Source: Betaproteobacteria bacterium
GTDB lineage: Bacteria; Pseudomonadota; Gammaproteobacteria; Burkholderiales; SG8-41
NCBI GenBank assembly: GCA_016202605.1
Contig: JACQOJ010000030.1
Location: forward strand, 1-50,374
Reading direction: 5' to 3'
Length of the DNA stretch: 50,374 nt
Shown here: positions 1 to 8,478 of the stretch, piece by piece
Numbering within the stretch: position 1 is the stretch's first letter
Layout: every line of letters begins with the position of its first letter
Made by a program: the position numbers and the translations under genes
Notes under the pieces: generated by a model
Database searches by the model: none
Seen by the model: the letters and a program-made list of their open reading frames with translations, nothing else
Told to the model about the DNA's origin: nothing

Positions 1-349
1 GAGAGGAAAGTCCGGGCTCCACAGGGTAGGGTGACGGTTAACGGCCGTCCGCCGTGAGGCGAGGAACAGGGCCACAGAGACGAGTCTCGTCTGGTGCGCG
101 CTTCGGGCTTCGCCGCCGCAAGGCGGCAAAGTCTCGAAAAAATGGGTGGTGTGCGGCGACGCGCTCTTCCCAGGGCACGCGGCGGACGAGGGTGAAACGC
201 GGCAACCTCCACCCGGAGCAACACCAAGTAGGCAAGCGATGACGCGACCCGCCGAGCTTGCGGGTAGGTGGCTCGAGCTCCGGAGCGATCCGGGGCCTAG
301 AGGAATGGCTGCCCACGACAGAACCCGGCTTATCGGCCAGCTTCACTCT
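1..349 (+). ncRNA. rnpB: RNase P RNA (rnpB), 5' end missing
   Basis: Catalytic RNA of RNase P, which matures tRNA 5' ends. The conserved bacterial type A core is readable: GAGGAAAGTCCGGGCTCC near position 3, ACAGAGA near 74, the GGGTGAAA block near 190, CACCCGGAGCAA near 210, and the 3' block with GGCCTAGA near 295 and GACAGAACCCGGCTTATCGG near 317. By comparison with E. coli M1 RNA (377 nt), about the first 60 nt (P1 to P3) lie before the window. The 3' end at about 349 is placed by similarity and may be off by a few bases. Confidence 0.93.
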
Positions 350-352
350 ACC

Positions 353-370
353 TGTTGCGGTACCGCAACA
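353..370. repeat. Perfect 18-bp palindrome just after rnpB
   Basis: TGTTGCGGTACCGCAACA is its own reverse complement. It starts a few bases after the inferred rnpB 3' end, so it could be part of the transcription end or 3' processing signal. No T-run follows, so it is not a classical intrinsic terminator. A second small hairpin (GATCAG at 378-383 with CTGATC at 391-396) follows. Apart from these I see nothing in 371-540, which is AT-rich. Confidence 0.5.
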
Positions 371-546
371 CGGCCTTGATCAGCAATCTACTGATCGATA
401 ATTCCATACTCTTCACAAGTTACATGCGATTCTAAGTTTATCTCCATGTTTTTAAGTATTAATTGCGACTAAATGAAAAGCTCAAACCGCGCCTGAGTTA
501 TCGGACATAAGTCATTGTCTGAAAAAAAGAAAACGCTCATCGCAGC

Positions 547-575
547 TTGACCAGGTCGTTGTTTTTCAATATAGT
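547..575 (+). promoter_or_regulatory. Sigma-70 promoter of the mraZ/dcw operon
   Basis: TTGACC at 547-552, a 17-bp spacer and TATAGT at 570-575 match the sigma-70 consensus well. It lies about 80 bp before the mraZ GTG and is the only strong promoter seen ahead of the long cluster. The stretch 350-657 has no gene apart from this control region. Confidence 0.8.
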
Positions 576-599
576 GGGACGAAGTGGTAAGAAGTGGGA
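575..599 (+). promoter_or_regulatory. MraZ-box array: three TGGNA repeats at 10-bp spacing
   Basis: TGGGA (575-579), TGGTA (585-589) and TGGGA (595-599) are direct repeats with 5-nt spacers. This is the arrangement known for MraZ operators (TGGGN repeats separated by 5 nt). The first repeat touches the -10 element, so MraZ bound here would cover the start of transcription and repress the operon, including its own gene. A loose inverted match (CCACCACTTCCCAC, 629-642) lies downstream. Confidence 0.8.
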
Positions 600-657
600 T
601 AAAGCGCCGATTCTCCGCGAGGAAAGGCCACCACTTCCCACGCATCAAGGGGGAGTC

Positions 658-1104
658 GTGTTCCGCGGTATCTCGCAACTGAATTTGGATAGCAAGGGCA
701 GGCTCGCCGTGCCGGCCCGGCATCGTGATTCGTTGCTCGAACGATGCGGTGGACACCTCGTCGTGACCGCGGACGCTGACCGCTGCCTGCTCATTTATCC
801 GCTTCCCGATTGGGAGCTCATACAGCAAAAGCTTGAAGGATTGTCGAACCTCGATTCGCGGGTGCGCGAACTGCAGCGTCGGCTGATCGGTTTTGCCGTC
901 GACGCGGAAATGGACGGTGCGGGTCGCGTGCTGATCTCTCCGGCGCTGCGCCAGTTCGCGCAACTCGAGAAGAACGTGGTACTGGTGGGGCAGGGCAAGA
1001 AATTTGAACTCTGGAACAAGGACAACTGGGAGCAGTTGATCGAGAGGGCCGGCAGCTTCGGCGCGGGCGGTTTGCCGCCCGAACTGGAGGGCTTCTCCTT
1101 GTGA
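658..1104 (+). CDS. mraZ: Transcriptional regulator MraZ
   Basis: AbrB-like DNA-binding protein that represses the dcw operon, 148 aa (E. coli 152). The GTG at 658 is chosen because the protein then begins [16 protein letters not shown], as in known MraZ, and AGGGGGAG precedes it. An open frame reaches further upstream, but it would run through the promoter and operator. The two SpoVT/AbrB repeats are visible: [13 protein letters not shown] near residues 9-21 and [13 protein letters not shown] in the second half. It overlaps rsmH by four bases (GTGA). The MraZ-box array at 575-599 implies autoregulation. Confidence 0.95.
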   Translation: MFRGISQLNLDSKGRLAVPARHRDSLLERCGGHLVVTADADRCLLIYPLPDWELIQQKLEGLSNLDSRVRELQRRLIGFAVDAEMDGAGRVLISPALRQFAQLEKNVVLVGQGKKFELWNKDNWEQLIERAGSFGAGGLPPELEGFSL

Positions 1105-2060
1105 GCAGGGGCTCACATACCCCGGTTCTGCTGGAGCAGGCAGTGAATGGATTGAACGTGCGCGAGGGCGGGACTTACGTCGACTGCACGTTCGGGCGCG
1201 GGGGCCACAGCCGCATGATCCTGGCGCGGCTCGGCCAGCGCGGGCGATTGATCGCGCTCGATCGCGATCCGGAGGCGGTGAAAGCAGGAACGGGCATCGG
1301 TGATGAGCGGTTCACGATATTGCACGGCGCCTTCAGGGAACTCATCGCGTTGCTGGCGCGCGTGGGGATCACGCGCACGGACGGCATTCTTCTGGACCTC
1401 GGAGTGTCCTCGCCCCAGCTCGAAGACGCGGCGCGCGGCTTCAGTTTCCGGGTCGACGCGCCGCTCGACATGCGGATGGACACGGGTCGCGGGATCACGG
1501 CGGCGCACTGGCTGGCACGCGCATCCGAGAAGGAAATCGGGGAGGTGATCAGGAATTATGGCGAAGAACGGTTTGCTAAACAGATTGCAGCAGCGATTGT
1601 TGCGGCTCGAGCGCGGGGACCTGTTGACACCACACGACAACTTGCCGCGCTCGTGGCAAAAGCCGTTCCCACGCGCGAGCCACGCCAGGATCCGGCGACG
1701 CGCACGTTTCAAGCTCTACGGATTTACATCAATCAGGAGCTTGAGGAGTTGTCGCTAGTCCTGCCGCAATGCGTCGATCTGCTGGCGCCGGAAGGACGCC
1801 TGGTGGTGATCAGCTTCCATTCGCTCGAAGACCGCATCGTCAAGCGCTTTCTGCGCGCTCAGGCGGCGCCGGACACCCTGCCGCCGCGGCTTCCGGTGAA
1901 AGCGCAAGACATCGCGCCACCGCGCCTGCGGCTCGTCGGCCGCGCGCAGCGCCCGGGGAGCGCCGAGGCCGCGGCCAACCCGCGCGCGCGCAGCGCCGTG
2001 ATGCGCGTCGCCGAGCGCGTCGGCGTCATGCCGGCTGATCCGGGAAAGGCGGCGGCCTGA
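1101..2060 (+). CDS. rsmH: 16S rRNA (cytosine-1402-N4)-methyltransferase RsmH
   Basis: SAM-dependent methyltransferase that modifies C1402 in the ribosomal P site, formerly MraW, 319 aa as usual. The SAM-binding loop [10 protein letters not shown] (about 28-37), the LIALDRD strand and the [11 protein letters not shown] motif are present. The start is a GTG overlapping the mraZ stop (GTGA), and the stop overlaps the ftsL ATG by one base, so translation is coupled along the operon. The C-terminal 60 residues are Ala/Arg/Pro-rich, which fits the local GC content. Confidence 0.96.
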   Translation: MSRGSHTPVLLEQAVNGLNVREGGTYVDCTFGRGGHSRMILARLGQRGRLIALDRDPEAVKAGTGIGDERFTILHGAFRELIALLARVGITRTDGILLDLGVSSPQLEDAARGFSFRVDAPLDMRMDTGRGITAAHWLARASEKEIGEVIRNYGEERFAKQIAAAIVAARARGPVDTTRQLAALVAKAVPTREPRQDPATRTFQALRIYINQELEELSLVLPQCVDLLAPEGRLVVISFHSLEDRIVKRFLRAQAAPDTLPPRLPVKAQDIAPPRLRLVGRAQRPGSAEAAANPRARSAVMRVAERVGVMPADPGKAAA

Positions 2061-2335
2061 TGATCAGGTTGAATCTGCTGCTGCTCGCCATCCTCATAGG
2101 CTGCGCGCTCGCGCTCGTAAGCTCCCGCCACGAAGCGCGCAAGCTCTACGTCGAGCTGCAGAAAGAGCAGCAACTCGAGCGCCAGCTCGGGGTGGAATGG
2201 GGCCAGCTGCAGCTCGAGCAGAGCACCTGGGCGATGCACGGGCGCATCGAGAAAATCGCCACCGAAAAGCTCGATATGCGCGTCCCGCCGTCTTCCCGCA
2301 TCCAGATCGTGCCGCTGTCCGAGGCGAATCCTTGA
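2060..2335 (+). CDS. ftsL: Cell division protein FtsL
   Basis: Small bitopic divisome protein that links FtsQ/FtsB to FtsW/FtsI, 91 aa. It has a very short cytoplasmic start, one membrane segment (LNLLLLAILIGCALALVSS, about 4-22), then a periplasmic coiled coil rich in Glu, Leu and Gln (EARKLYVELQKEQQLERQLG) and the conserved-type ending IEKIATEKLDMRVP. The position between rsmH and ftsI is diagnostic, since the sequence itself is poorly conserved. It overlaps rsmH by one base and ftsI by four. Confidence 0.93.
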   Translation: MIRLNLLLLAILIGCALALVSSRHEARKLYVELQKEQQLERQLGVEWGQLQLEQSTWAMHGRIEKIATEKLDMRVPPSSRIQIVPLSEANP

Positions 2336-4065
2336 ATTCCGCCGCGCCAGCACCATTCCCGCTCCGGCTTCCGGCGTGGCGCTCGCGCCTGCTGCTTCTC
2401 GCGCTGCTCGCATGGCTCGCCACGCTCGCGGCGCGCGCGTTCTACCTGCAGGGTCTGCATTACGACTTCCTGCAACGCAAGGGAGAGTCGCGCTACTCGC
2501 GCGTGATCGAGCTCAGCGCGACGCGCGGAATGATCGTGGACCGCAACAGGGAGGCGCTCGCCATCTCGACCCCCGTCGAATCGGTCGCTGCGAGCCCTGC
2601 GGATGTCGACATCACGCCCGAACAAACGCTGAAGCTGGCGAGGCTGCTCGAGATCGACGTCGGTGAGGTGAAAAAGAGGCTTGCGGATTCCCGGCGCGAG
2701 TTCGTCTATCTCAAACGCCAGCTGCCGCCGGAGCAGGCGGAAAAAGTGGTCGCGCTGGGCATCCCCGGCGTTTTTCTGCAGCGGGAGTACCGCCGGTATT
2801 ACCCGGCAGGTGAGGTCATGGCACACATCATCGGGTTCACCGACGTCGATGACAAAGGCCAGGAGGCGCTCGAACTCGCATTTGAACAAACGTTGCTGGG
2901 CAAAGCGGGAAGCCGGCGGGTGATCAAGGATCGCCTTGGCCAGATCATCGAGGACGTTGAAAGCGTGCATGAACCGCAGAACGGGGAAACGCTCACGCTC
3001 TCCATCGACGCGCGGATCCAGTACCTCGCTTTCCGCGAACTGAAAAAAGCGGTTGTCGAGCACCGCGCAAAGGCGGGCGGCATCGTGGTGCTCGATGCCG
3101 TGAGCGGCGAAGTTCTGGCAATGGCGAATCTGCCGACCTACAATCCGAACAACCGCGGCCAGTTCGATCCGAGACGCACGCGCAACCGCGTCGTAACTGA
3201 TCTCTTCGAACCGGGCTCGACGTTGAAGCCGTTCACTGCGGCGGCGGCCCTGGAAGCGGGAGTGGTGAAGCCGGAATCGGTCATACAGACCGCTCCCGGC
3301 CAGCTCACGATCGGCAGTCGCACCATCCACGACGCGCACCCCCAGGGCGCGCTGACAGTGGCGCAGGTGATCCAGAAATCGTCGAACGTCGGCGCCGCCA
3401 AGATGGCGCTCTCCCTGGCGCCGGAAACGCTCTGGACCCTGTTTCACAGCGTCGGATTCGGCGCCGCGCCGCGCTCCGGGTTCCCGGGCGAGGGAGTGGG
3501 GAAACTGCGTGCTTTTTCGAGCTGGAAGCCGATCGAGCAGGCGACGATGTCCTACGGTCACGGCATATCCGTTTCGCTGCTCCAGCTGGCGCGTGCCTAC
3601 AGCATTTTCGCGACGGACGGTGAACTGAAGTCCGTGACGCTGATCAAGCGTGACGCGCCCATGCGGGGCACGCCGGTCATGTCGCCCGCCACGGCACAGG
3701 CGGTGCGCAAAATGCTGGAAATGGCGGTGCAACCCGGCGGCACCGCCCCGCGCGCGCAAATCGTCGGCTACCGCGTCGCGGGCAAGACCGGCACGGCGCG
3801 CAAGATCGAGGGCAAGGGCTACGCGGCGAACAGGTACGTCTCTTCGTTCGTCGGGTTTGCCCCGGTGTCGTCACCGCGTCTCATCGTGGCGGTGATGATC
3901 GACGAACCCGGCGCGGGACAGTATTACGGCGGGGCGGTTGCCGCGCCGGTTTTCAGCCGGGTCGCGGCCGAAGCGCTGCGCCTGCTGGCGATAGCGCCCG
4001 ACGCGCCCGTCGACAATGTCGTCCTTCCGCCAGCGAGCTCGCCGGAGATCAGGGAGGAGGTGTGA
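2332..4065 (+). CDS. ftsI: Peptidoglycan D,D-transpeptidase FtsI (PBP3)
   Basis: Septal class B penicillin-binding protein, 577 aa (E. coli 588). The TTG at 2332 is chosen because it overlaps the ftsL stop (TTGA) and gives a normal N-terminus: a short cytoplasmic part, a membrane anchor (LLLLALLAWLATLAARAFYL) and the periplasmic dimerisation domain. All three transpeptidase motifs are intact: STLK with the active-site Ser296, SSN at about 350-352, and KTG at about 485-487. It would work with FtsW, encoded about 5.9 kb downstream. Confidence 0.96.
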   Translation: MNSAAPAPFPLRLPAWRSRLLLLALLAWLATLAARAFYLQGLHYDFLQRKGESRYSRVIELSATRGMIVDRNREALAISTPVESVAASPADVDITPEQTLKLARLLEIDVGEVKKRLADSRREFVYLKRQLPPEQAEKVVALGIPGVFLQREYRRYYPAGEVMAHIIGFTDVDDKGQEALELAFEQTLLGKAGSRRVIKDRLGQIIEDVESVHEPQNGETLTLSIDARIQYLAFRELKKAVVEHRAKAGGIVVLDAVSGEVLAMANLPTYNPNNRGQFDPRRTRNRVVTDLFEPGSTLKPFTAAAALEAGVVKPESVIQTAPGQLTIGSRTIHDAHPQGALTVAQVIQKSSNVGAAKMALSLAPETLWTLFHSVGFGAAPRSGFPGEGVGKLRAFSSWKPIEQATMSYGHGISVSLLQLARAYSIFATDGELKSVTLIKRDAPMRGTPVMSPATAQAVRKMLEMAVQPGGTAPRAQIVGYRVAGKTGTARKIEGKGYAANRYVSSFVGFAPVSSPRLIVAVMIDEPGAGQYYGGAVAAPVFSRVAAEALRLLAIAPDAPVDNVVLPPASSPEIREEV

Positions 4066-5654
4066 AGACGAGGCCGGGGAATCAGAATCGGAGATCAAGG
4101 AGCGCCCCGTCGCGCCTTGATCTGAGCGCCATCGATGCGCTGGGCATCAAGCGCCTGATGACCGACAGCCGGCAGATCAGGCGCGGAGATACCTTCGTCG
4201 CGTATCCCGGGGCAACGAGCGACGGGCGCGACTTCATTCCCCAGGCCTTAGGCAACGGGGCCGCGGGCGTGCTCTGGGAAAGTCGCGGTTTCGCCTGGAA
4301 TCCGGCGTGGAACGTTCCCAATCTCGGCGTTCCGGACTTGCGCCGGCGCGCAGGTGAAATCGCAAGCCATATCTATGGCCAGCCCAGCGCCAGGTTGTGG
4401 GTCGTGGGTGTCACGGGCACCAACGGCAAGACCTCGTGCAGCCAATGGATCGCGCAATCGCTGGGCCGAACCGGCCGCAAGTGCGCGGTTATCGGCACGC
4501 TCGGCAGCGGTTTCCCCGGCGCGCTCGAGGCAACGGGCAATACCACCCCGGACGCGGTATGGCTGCAAGCGTCGTTGATGAGCTTCCTGCGGTGCGGCGC
4601 ACGTGCGGCATGCATGGAAGTGTCATCGCATGGACTGGAGCAGCACCGGCTCTCGGGCGTCAAATTCGACGTTGCGCTGTTCACCAACATCTCGCGCGAC
4701 CATCTCGACTATCACGGGACGATGCGGCGCTACCGCGCGGCCAAGGCGCGGCTGTTCGGTTGGCCATCACTGAAGTACGCCGTCCTCAATCTCGACGACG
4801 GTTTTGGTGTCGAACTCGCTTCCCGCGCGGGTGGGGCACGCGTCGTGGGCTACGGTTTTGCGCGTGACCGGATTCCGCGCCGGAATGCCGATCGCATGCT
4901 GAGCGTGCAGGGACGCAACCTCAGGGTTCATACCGGAGGCATCTCGTTCGACGTGACGACGCCGTGGGGCGCGGCATCCCTCAGCAGCCGCCTGATCGGC
5001 GGTTTCAACGCTGCGAACCTGCTCGGATCCCTGGCGACCCTGCTTGCGAGTGACGTGAGCCTCGAGGAATCGATTCGGGCCCTGCAGCGCGTGAAGGCGG
5101 TACCCGGACGCACCGAGCGCTACGGCGGCGGCAGCCGGCCGCTGGTCATCATCGATTATGCGCACACGCCCGACGCGCTGGAAAAAATATTGATCGCGCT
5201 GCGCGAACTGCTTCCGGCTTCGAGGCTCGAAGGTCCGAGTTCAAGGGTGCAGACGAAACGTTCGTTGCGTTCGAACTCGGAACCCGGAACCCGAAACCCG
5301 GAACTCATCTGTGTTTTCGGCTGCGGGGGTGAGCGCGACCGCGGGAAGCGGCCGCTGATGGGGTCGATCGCCGCGGCGCTCGCCGATCACGTCGTCATCA
5401 CCAGCGACAACCCGCGCAGCGAGGACCCGCAGGCGATCATTCGCGACATTGCCAGAGGCGTGCGTGGCGCCCATGCAACGATCGAGCCGGACCGCTCGCG
5501 GGCGATCAGACTGGCGATTGGCATGGCGCATCGCGGTGACGTCGTCCTGGTGGCGGGAAAAGGGCACGAGCGGTATCAGGAGGTCCGCGGCGTGAGATAT
5601 CCATTCAGCGACGCGACCGCGGTCACGGCCGCGTTGCGTGCGGCGGCCGGGTAG
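4062..5654 (+). CDS. murE: UDP-MurNAc-L-Ala-D-Glu:meso-diaminopimelate ligase MurE, with an in-frame insertion
   Basis: Cytoplasmic Mur ligase adding meso-DAP to the UDP-MurNAc dipeptide, 530 aa (usually about 495-510). The GTG at 4062 overlaps the ftsI stop. The P-loop VTGTNGKTS lies near residue 117 and the DAP-specificity motif DNPR is present near 448. Between the conserved TPDALEK and CVFGCGG blocks there are about 41 residues where E. coli has about 14. The extra roughly 27 residues (about 386-415, Ser/Arg/Pro-rich) are encoded by a 7-bp-periodic inverted repeat at 5213-5309. The insertion lies in a loop of the C-terminal region and keeps the frame, so the enzyme is probably functional. 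Confidence 0.95.
   Translation: MKTRPGNQNRRSRSAPSRLDLSAIDALGIKRLMTDSRQIRRGDTFVAYPGATSDGRDFIPQALGNGAAGVLWESRGFAWNPAWNVPNLGVPDLRRRAGEIASHIYGQPSARLWVVGVTGTNGKTSCSQWIAQSLGRTGRKCAVIGTLGSGFPGALEATGNTTPDAVWLQASLMSFLRCGARAACMEVSSHGLEQHRLSGVKFDVALFTNISRDHLDYHGTMRRYRAAKARLFGWPSLKYAVLNLDDGFGVELASRAGGARVVGYGFARDRIPRRNADRMLSVQGRNLRVHTGGISFDVTTPWGAASLSSRLIGGFNAANLLGSLATLLASDVSLEESIRALQRVKAVPGRTERYGGGSRPLVIIDYAHTPDALEKILIALRELLPASRLEGPSSRVQTKRSLRSNSEPGTRNPELICVFGCGGERDRGKRPLMGSIAAALADHVVITSDNPRSEDPQAIIRDIARGVRGAHATIEPDRSRAIRLAIGMAHRGDVVLVAGKGHERYQEVRGVRYPFSDATAVTAALRAAAG
5213..5309 (+). repeat. Heptad-periodic inverted repeat inside murE
   Basis: The left arm is five 7-bp units (TCCGGCT, TCGAGGC, TCGAAGG, TCCGAGT, TCAAGGG; 5213-5247). 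The right arm is five more (ACTCGGA, ACCCGGA, ACCCGAA, ACCCGGA, ACTCATC; 5275-5309). The units are roughly complementary between arms; TCCGAGT and ACTCGGA pair exactly. It codes for residues that ordinary MurE proteins lack. Confidence 0.8.
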
Positions 5655-5658
5655 CGCG

Positions 5659-7095
5659 ATGCCAATGATGCTTGCGTCGGAAGCGGCGGGGGCGACGGGT
5701 GCGCAGTTACGCGGCGGCGACACCGCCTTCGACAGCGTCGGCACCGACACCCGCACGCTCGCCTCGGGAGCGCTGTTCGTGGCGCTCAAGGGCGAGAGGT
5801 TCGACGGCCACGATTTCGTGTGGCAGGCGCAGGCGGCGGGGGCGGTAGCGGCCATGGTACAGGATCCGGAATTCGGAAATCGGAATGCCGAAGTCGCGTT
5901 GCCATTGCTCGTCGTGAAGGACACGCGCGTCGCGTTGGGAAGGCTCGCCGCGCACTGGCGCGCCAAGTTCACGATGCCGCTCGTGGCGCTCACCGGCAGC
6001 AGCGGCAAGACGACCGTCAAGGAAATGCTGGCGGGGATACTGCGCGAAAGCGTCGCCGCCGATTTGCGAATTCACGATCCCGAATCCTCTGTCCTCGCCA
6101 CCCGCGGCAACCTCAACAACGACATCGGCGTGCCGCTCATGCTGCTGGAACTGAGGCCTTCGCATCGCTATGCGGTGATCGAGATGGGCATGAACCATGA
6201 GGGTGAGATTCGTTATCTCGCACGGCTTGCGGATCCCGACGTGGCGCTCGTCAACAACGCGGGGCGCGCGCACCTGGAGTTTCTCGGGTCGCTGGAGGCC
6301 ATCGCGCGCGCCAAAGGCGAATTGTTCGAGGAGCTCAAACCGGAGGGCACTGCCGTGATCAACGCCGATGACCGGTTCGCTTCGGTCTGGCGTGCGCTCG
6401 CCCCGGGCAGGAAGCAGGTCGATTTCAGCGTCGAGAAAAATGCGGCGGTGACCGCGAGCTTTGATCTGCATTACCTCGACAGCGAGATCGTCGTAAAGAT
6501 GCCCGGCGGCGAGGCGCGCGCCACACTCCGCGCTCCGGGGCTCCACAACGTGAAGAACGCGCTGGCCGCGGCGGCCGCGGCCAGCGCGCTCGCCGTCCCG
6601 CCCTGCGCGGTCGCCTGCGGGCTTGCGCGCTTCACCGGAATCAGGGGCAGGCTCCAGAAGAGGCCGGGTTTGAACGGCGCCACGGTCATCGATGACACGT
6701 ACAACGCGAATCCCGAATCGGTGCGTGCCGCGATCGCGGTGCTTGCGCAGGCGCCGGGCACGAGGTTGCTGGTGCTGGGCGACATGGGCGAACTCGGACC
6801 GGAGGCGCCCCGGTTGCACGAGGAGATCGGAGAGGCCGCGCGCGCGGCGGGCGTCGAAATGCTGTTCGCTCTCGGCGAACTTTCCGCCCATGCCGCGCGC
6901 AGTTTTGGCGCAGGCGCGCGGCACTTCCCCCGCATCGAAGAGCTTCTCGCCGAAATCGAGAACATGCTCGAACCGCGAGTGACGATGCTCGTGAAGGGAT
7001 CGCGGTTCATGCAGATGGAGAGCGTCGTCAGGGCATTCGCAATGGAAAAGGAGGGCACGGACATGGGCATGGGGAAAACGGGGAGAAGGTCGTGA
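5659..7095 (+). CDS. murF: UDP-MurNAc-tripeptide:D-alanyl-D-alanine ligase MurF
   Basis: Adds D-Ala-D-Ala to the UDP-MurNAc tripeptide, 478 aa (E. coli 452). The ATG at 5659 lies four bases after the murE stop; ATGs at 5665 and 5668 are alternatives. The P-loop LTGSSGKTT is near residue 112, followed by [10 protein letters not shown] and [11 protein letters not shown]. The length excess comes from three small extra stretches: about 6 residues near 70-76 (PEFGNRNAE), about 11 near 134-145 ([11 protein letters not shown]), and a Gly/Lys-rich tail. Each coincides with a 7-bp-periodic tract. The stop overlaps a GTG that opens a 25-codon frame running into mraY. Confidence 0.95.
   Translation: MPMMLASEAAGATGAQLRGGDTAFDSVGTDTRTLASGALFVALKGERFDGHDFVWQAQAAGAVAAMVQDPEFGNRNAEVALPLLVVKDTRVALGRLAAHWRAKFTMPLVALTGSSGKTTVKEMLAGILRESVAADLRIHDPESSVLATRGNLNNDIGVPLMLLELRPSHRYAVIEMGMNHEGEIRYLARLADPDVALVNNAGRAHLEFLGSLEAIARAKGELFEELKPEGTAVINADDRFASVWRALAPGRKQVDFSVEKNAAVTASFDLHYLDSEIVVKMPGGEARATLRAPGLHNVKNALAAAAAASALAVPPCAVACGLARFTGIRGRLQKRPGLNGATVIDDTYNANPESVRAAIAVLAQAPGTRLLVLGDMGELGPEAPRLHEEIGEAARAAGVEMLFALGELSAHAARSFGAGARHFPRIEELLAEIENMLEPRVTMLVKGSRFMQMESVVRAFAMEKEGTDMGMGKTGRRS
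5865..6088 (+). repeat. Two complementary heptad tracts inside murF
   Basis: Tract one (5865-5892) has units TCCGGAA, TTCGGAA, ATCGGAA, TGCCGAA. Tract two (6061-6088) has units GATTTGC, GAATTCA, CGATCCC, GAATCCT. The reverse complement of tract one resembles tract two around CGATTT and CGAATTC, so they look like the arms of one inverted repeat with about 170 bp of conserved coding sequence (including the P-loop) between them. A weaker purine tract of the same period lies at 7051-7092 and codes for the MurF tail. Confidence 0.6.
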
Positions 7096-7159
7096 GCGGG
7101 CTTGCGTCCGGTTGTTCATGGCCCAGGGCGCCCGCCGTGCCGCGGAGCGGAGATCACGG

Positions 7160-8245
7160 ATGCTGCTAGAGCTGTCGCAATGGCTTGCAAAGGACATTCG
7201 CGCGTTCAACGTGTTCGGGTACATCACGTTGCGGGCGGTGCTCGCCTGCCTGACGGCGCTGGTGATCTCGTTCCTCGTCGGGCCGGCGATGATACGTCGG
7301 CTGACGGCCTACAAGATCGGCCAGGCCGTGCGCGACGACGGGCCGCAGTCGCACTTCATCAAGGCCGGCACGCCTACCATGGGCGGCGCGCTGATTCTGG
7401 TTTCGATCACTGTCACCACGCTTTTGTGGGCGGACCTCGGGAACCGGTTTGTGTGGATCGTGTTGTGGGTCACGCTCGCTTTCGGTGCGATCGGCTGGGT
7501 CGACGACTGGCGCAAAGTGGTCAGGCGCAATCCCAAAGGGATCTCCGCGAAAGCGAAGTTCTTCTGGCAATCGGTGGTCGGCGTTTCCGCGGCGTTCTAC
7601 ATCGCATTTTCGACGAACCTGCCCGCGCAGACCGAATTCATCGTTCCGTTCGTCAAGCAGGTCGCGTACCCGCTCGGTGCGATCGGCTTCATCGTCATGA
7701 CGTACTTCGTGATCGTCGGCACCAGCAACGCGGTCAATCTGACCGACGGGCTCGACGGGCTCGCGATCATGCCCACCGTCATGATCGGCGGGGCGCTGGG
7801 CATTTTCGCGTACGTTGCCGGCCACGCGGTTTTCTCGAAGTATCTGGGATTCCCGTACATTCCGGGCGCGGGCGAGCTCACGGTCATCTGCGGCGCCATT
7901 GCGGGCGCGGGATTGGCATTCCTGTGGTTCAACGCCTATCCGGCAGAAGTGTTCATGGGCGACGTCGGTGCCCTCGCGCTGGGCGCGGCGCTGGGCACGA
8001 TCGCCGTGATCGTGAGACAGGAAATCGTCCTCTTCATCATGGGCGGAGTGTTCGTGGTGGAGACGCTCTCGGTCATGCTGCAAGTGGCCTCCTTCAAGCT
8101 GACCCGCAGGCGCATATTCCGCATGGCGCCGTTGCATCACCACTACGAGTTGAAGGGCTGGAAGGAAAACCAGGTCGTCGTGCGTTTCTGGATCATCACG
8201 ATGATGCTGGTGCTGGTCGGTCTTTCGACGCTGAAGCTGAGGTGA
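7160..8245 (+). CDS. mraY: Phospho-MurNAc-pentapeptide transferase MraY
   Basis: Polytopic inner-membrane enzyme that makes lipid I from UDP-MurNAc-pentapeptide and undecaprenyl phosphate, 361 aa (E. coli 360). The ATG at 7160 gives the typical start MLLELSQWL; an open frame upstream is not expected to be translated. About ten membrane segments are visible. The catalytic Asp region WVDDWRK, the [10 protein letters not shown] motif and the HHHYELKGW loop are intact. The last 66 bases are partly repeated at 8343-8405. Confidence 0.96.
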   Translation: MLLELSQWLAKDIRAFNVFGYITLRAVLACLTALVISFLVGPAMIRRLTAYKIGQAVRDDGPQSHFIKAGTPTMGGALILVSITVTTLLWADLGNRFVWIVLWVTLAFGAIGWVDDWRKVVRRNPKGISAKAKFFWQSVVGVSAAFYIAFSTNLPAQTEFIVPFVKQVAYPLGAIGFIVMTYFVIVGTSNAVNLTDGLDGLAIMPTVMIGGALGIFAYVAGHAVFSKYLGFPYIPGAGELTVICGAIAGAGLAFLWFNAYPAEVFMGDVGALALGAALGTIAVIVRQEIVLFIMGGVFVVETLSVMLQVASFKLTRRRIFRMAPLHHHYELKGWKENQVVVRFWIITMMLVLVGLSTLKLR

Positions 8246-8342
8246 TCGGACATGAGGGAAACGCACGATGGGCTGGTTTGAGGCGCAGGCTAATTTGCCG
8301 GGCAAGTTAAGGGCGCAGCCCGGCCGGAGCCACAACCACCCA

Positions 8343-8405
8343 GTGCGTTTCTGGATCATCACGATGATGCTGGTGCTGGTGGGGTTATCGACGCTCGAAT
8401 TGCAC
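8343..8405 (+). pseudogene. Relic of an mraY 3' end
   Basis: The first 38 bases (8343-8380) are identical to 8180-8217 inside mraY. The following codons differ but still read Val-Gly-Leu-Ser-Thr-Leu: four of these six codons have synonymous changes (GTC/GTG, GGT/GGG, CTT/TTA, CTG/CTC). The frame then reads Glu-Leu-His where mraY reads Lys-Leu-Arg, and runs on to a stop at 8427-8429. Synonymous divergence means this is the tail of a once functional mraY allele, not a fresh local duplication. Confidence 0.8.
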
Positions 8406-8413
8406 TGGGAAAC

Positions 8414-8441
8414 GAAGGGTGAAGGGTGAGGGGTGAGGAGC
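8414..8441 (+). repeat. Heptad-periodic purine tract ahead of murD
   Basis: Four consecutive 7-bp units, GAAGGGT twice, then GAGGGGT and GAGGAGC, directly follow the mraY relic. No clear complementary arm is seen nearby. The rest of 8246-8478 holds the mraY relic and no other feature I can name. Confidence 0.65.
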
Positions 8442-8478
8442 CAGGTGCGCGGCGCAGTGATCGGCAGAAGTCGTGGCG

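Noticed and set aside
2146-3759. Long minus-strand open frame opposite ftsI (537 codons)
   Set aside because: Arg/His-rich, no recognisable domain, fully opposite a gene with all transpeptidase motifs; a typical high-GC antisense artefact.
5707-7227. Long minus-strand frame opposite murF
   Set aside because: Same reasoning: His/Arg-rich, no domain, opposite an intact Mur ligase.
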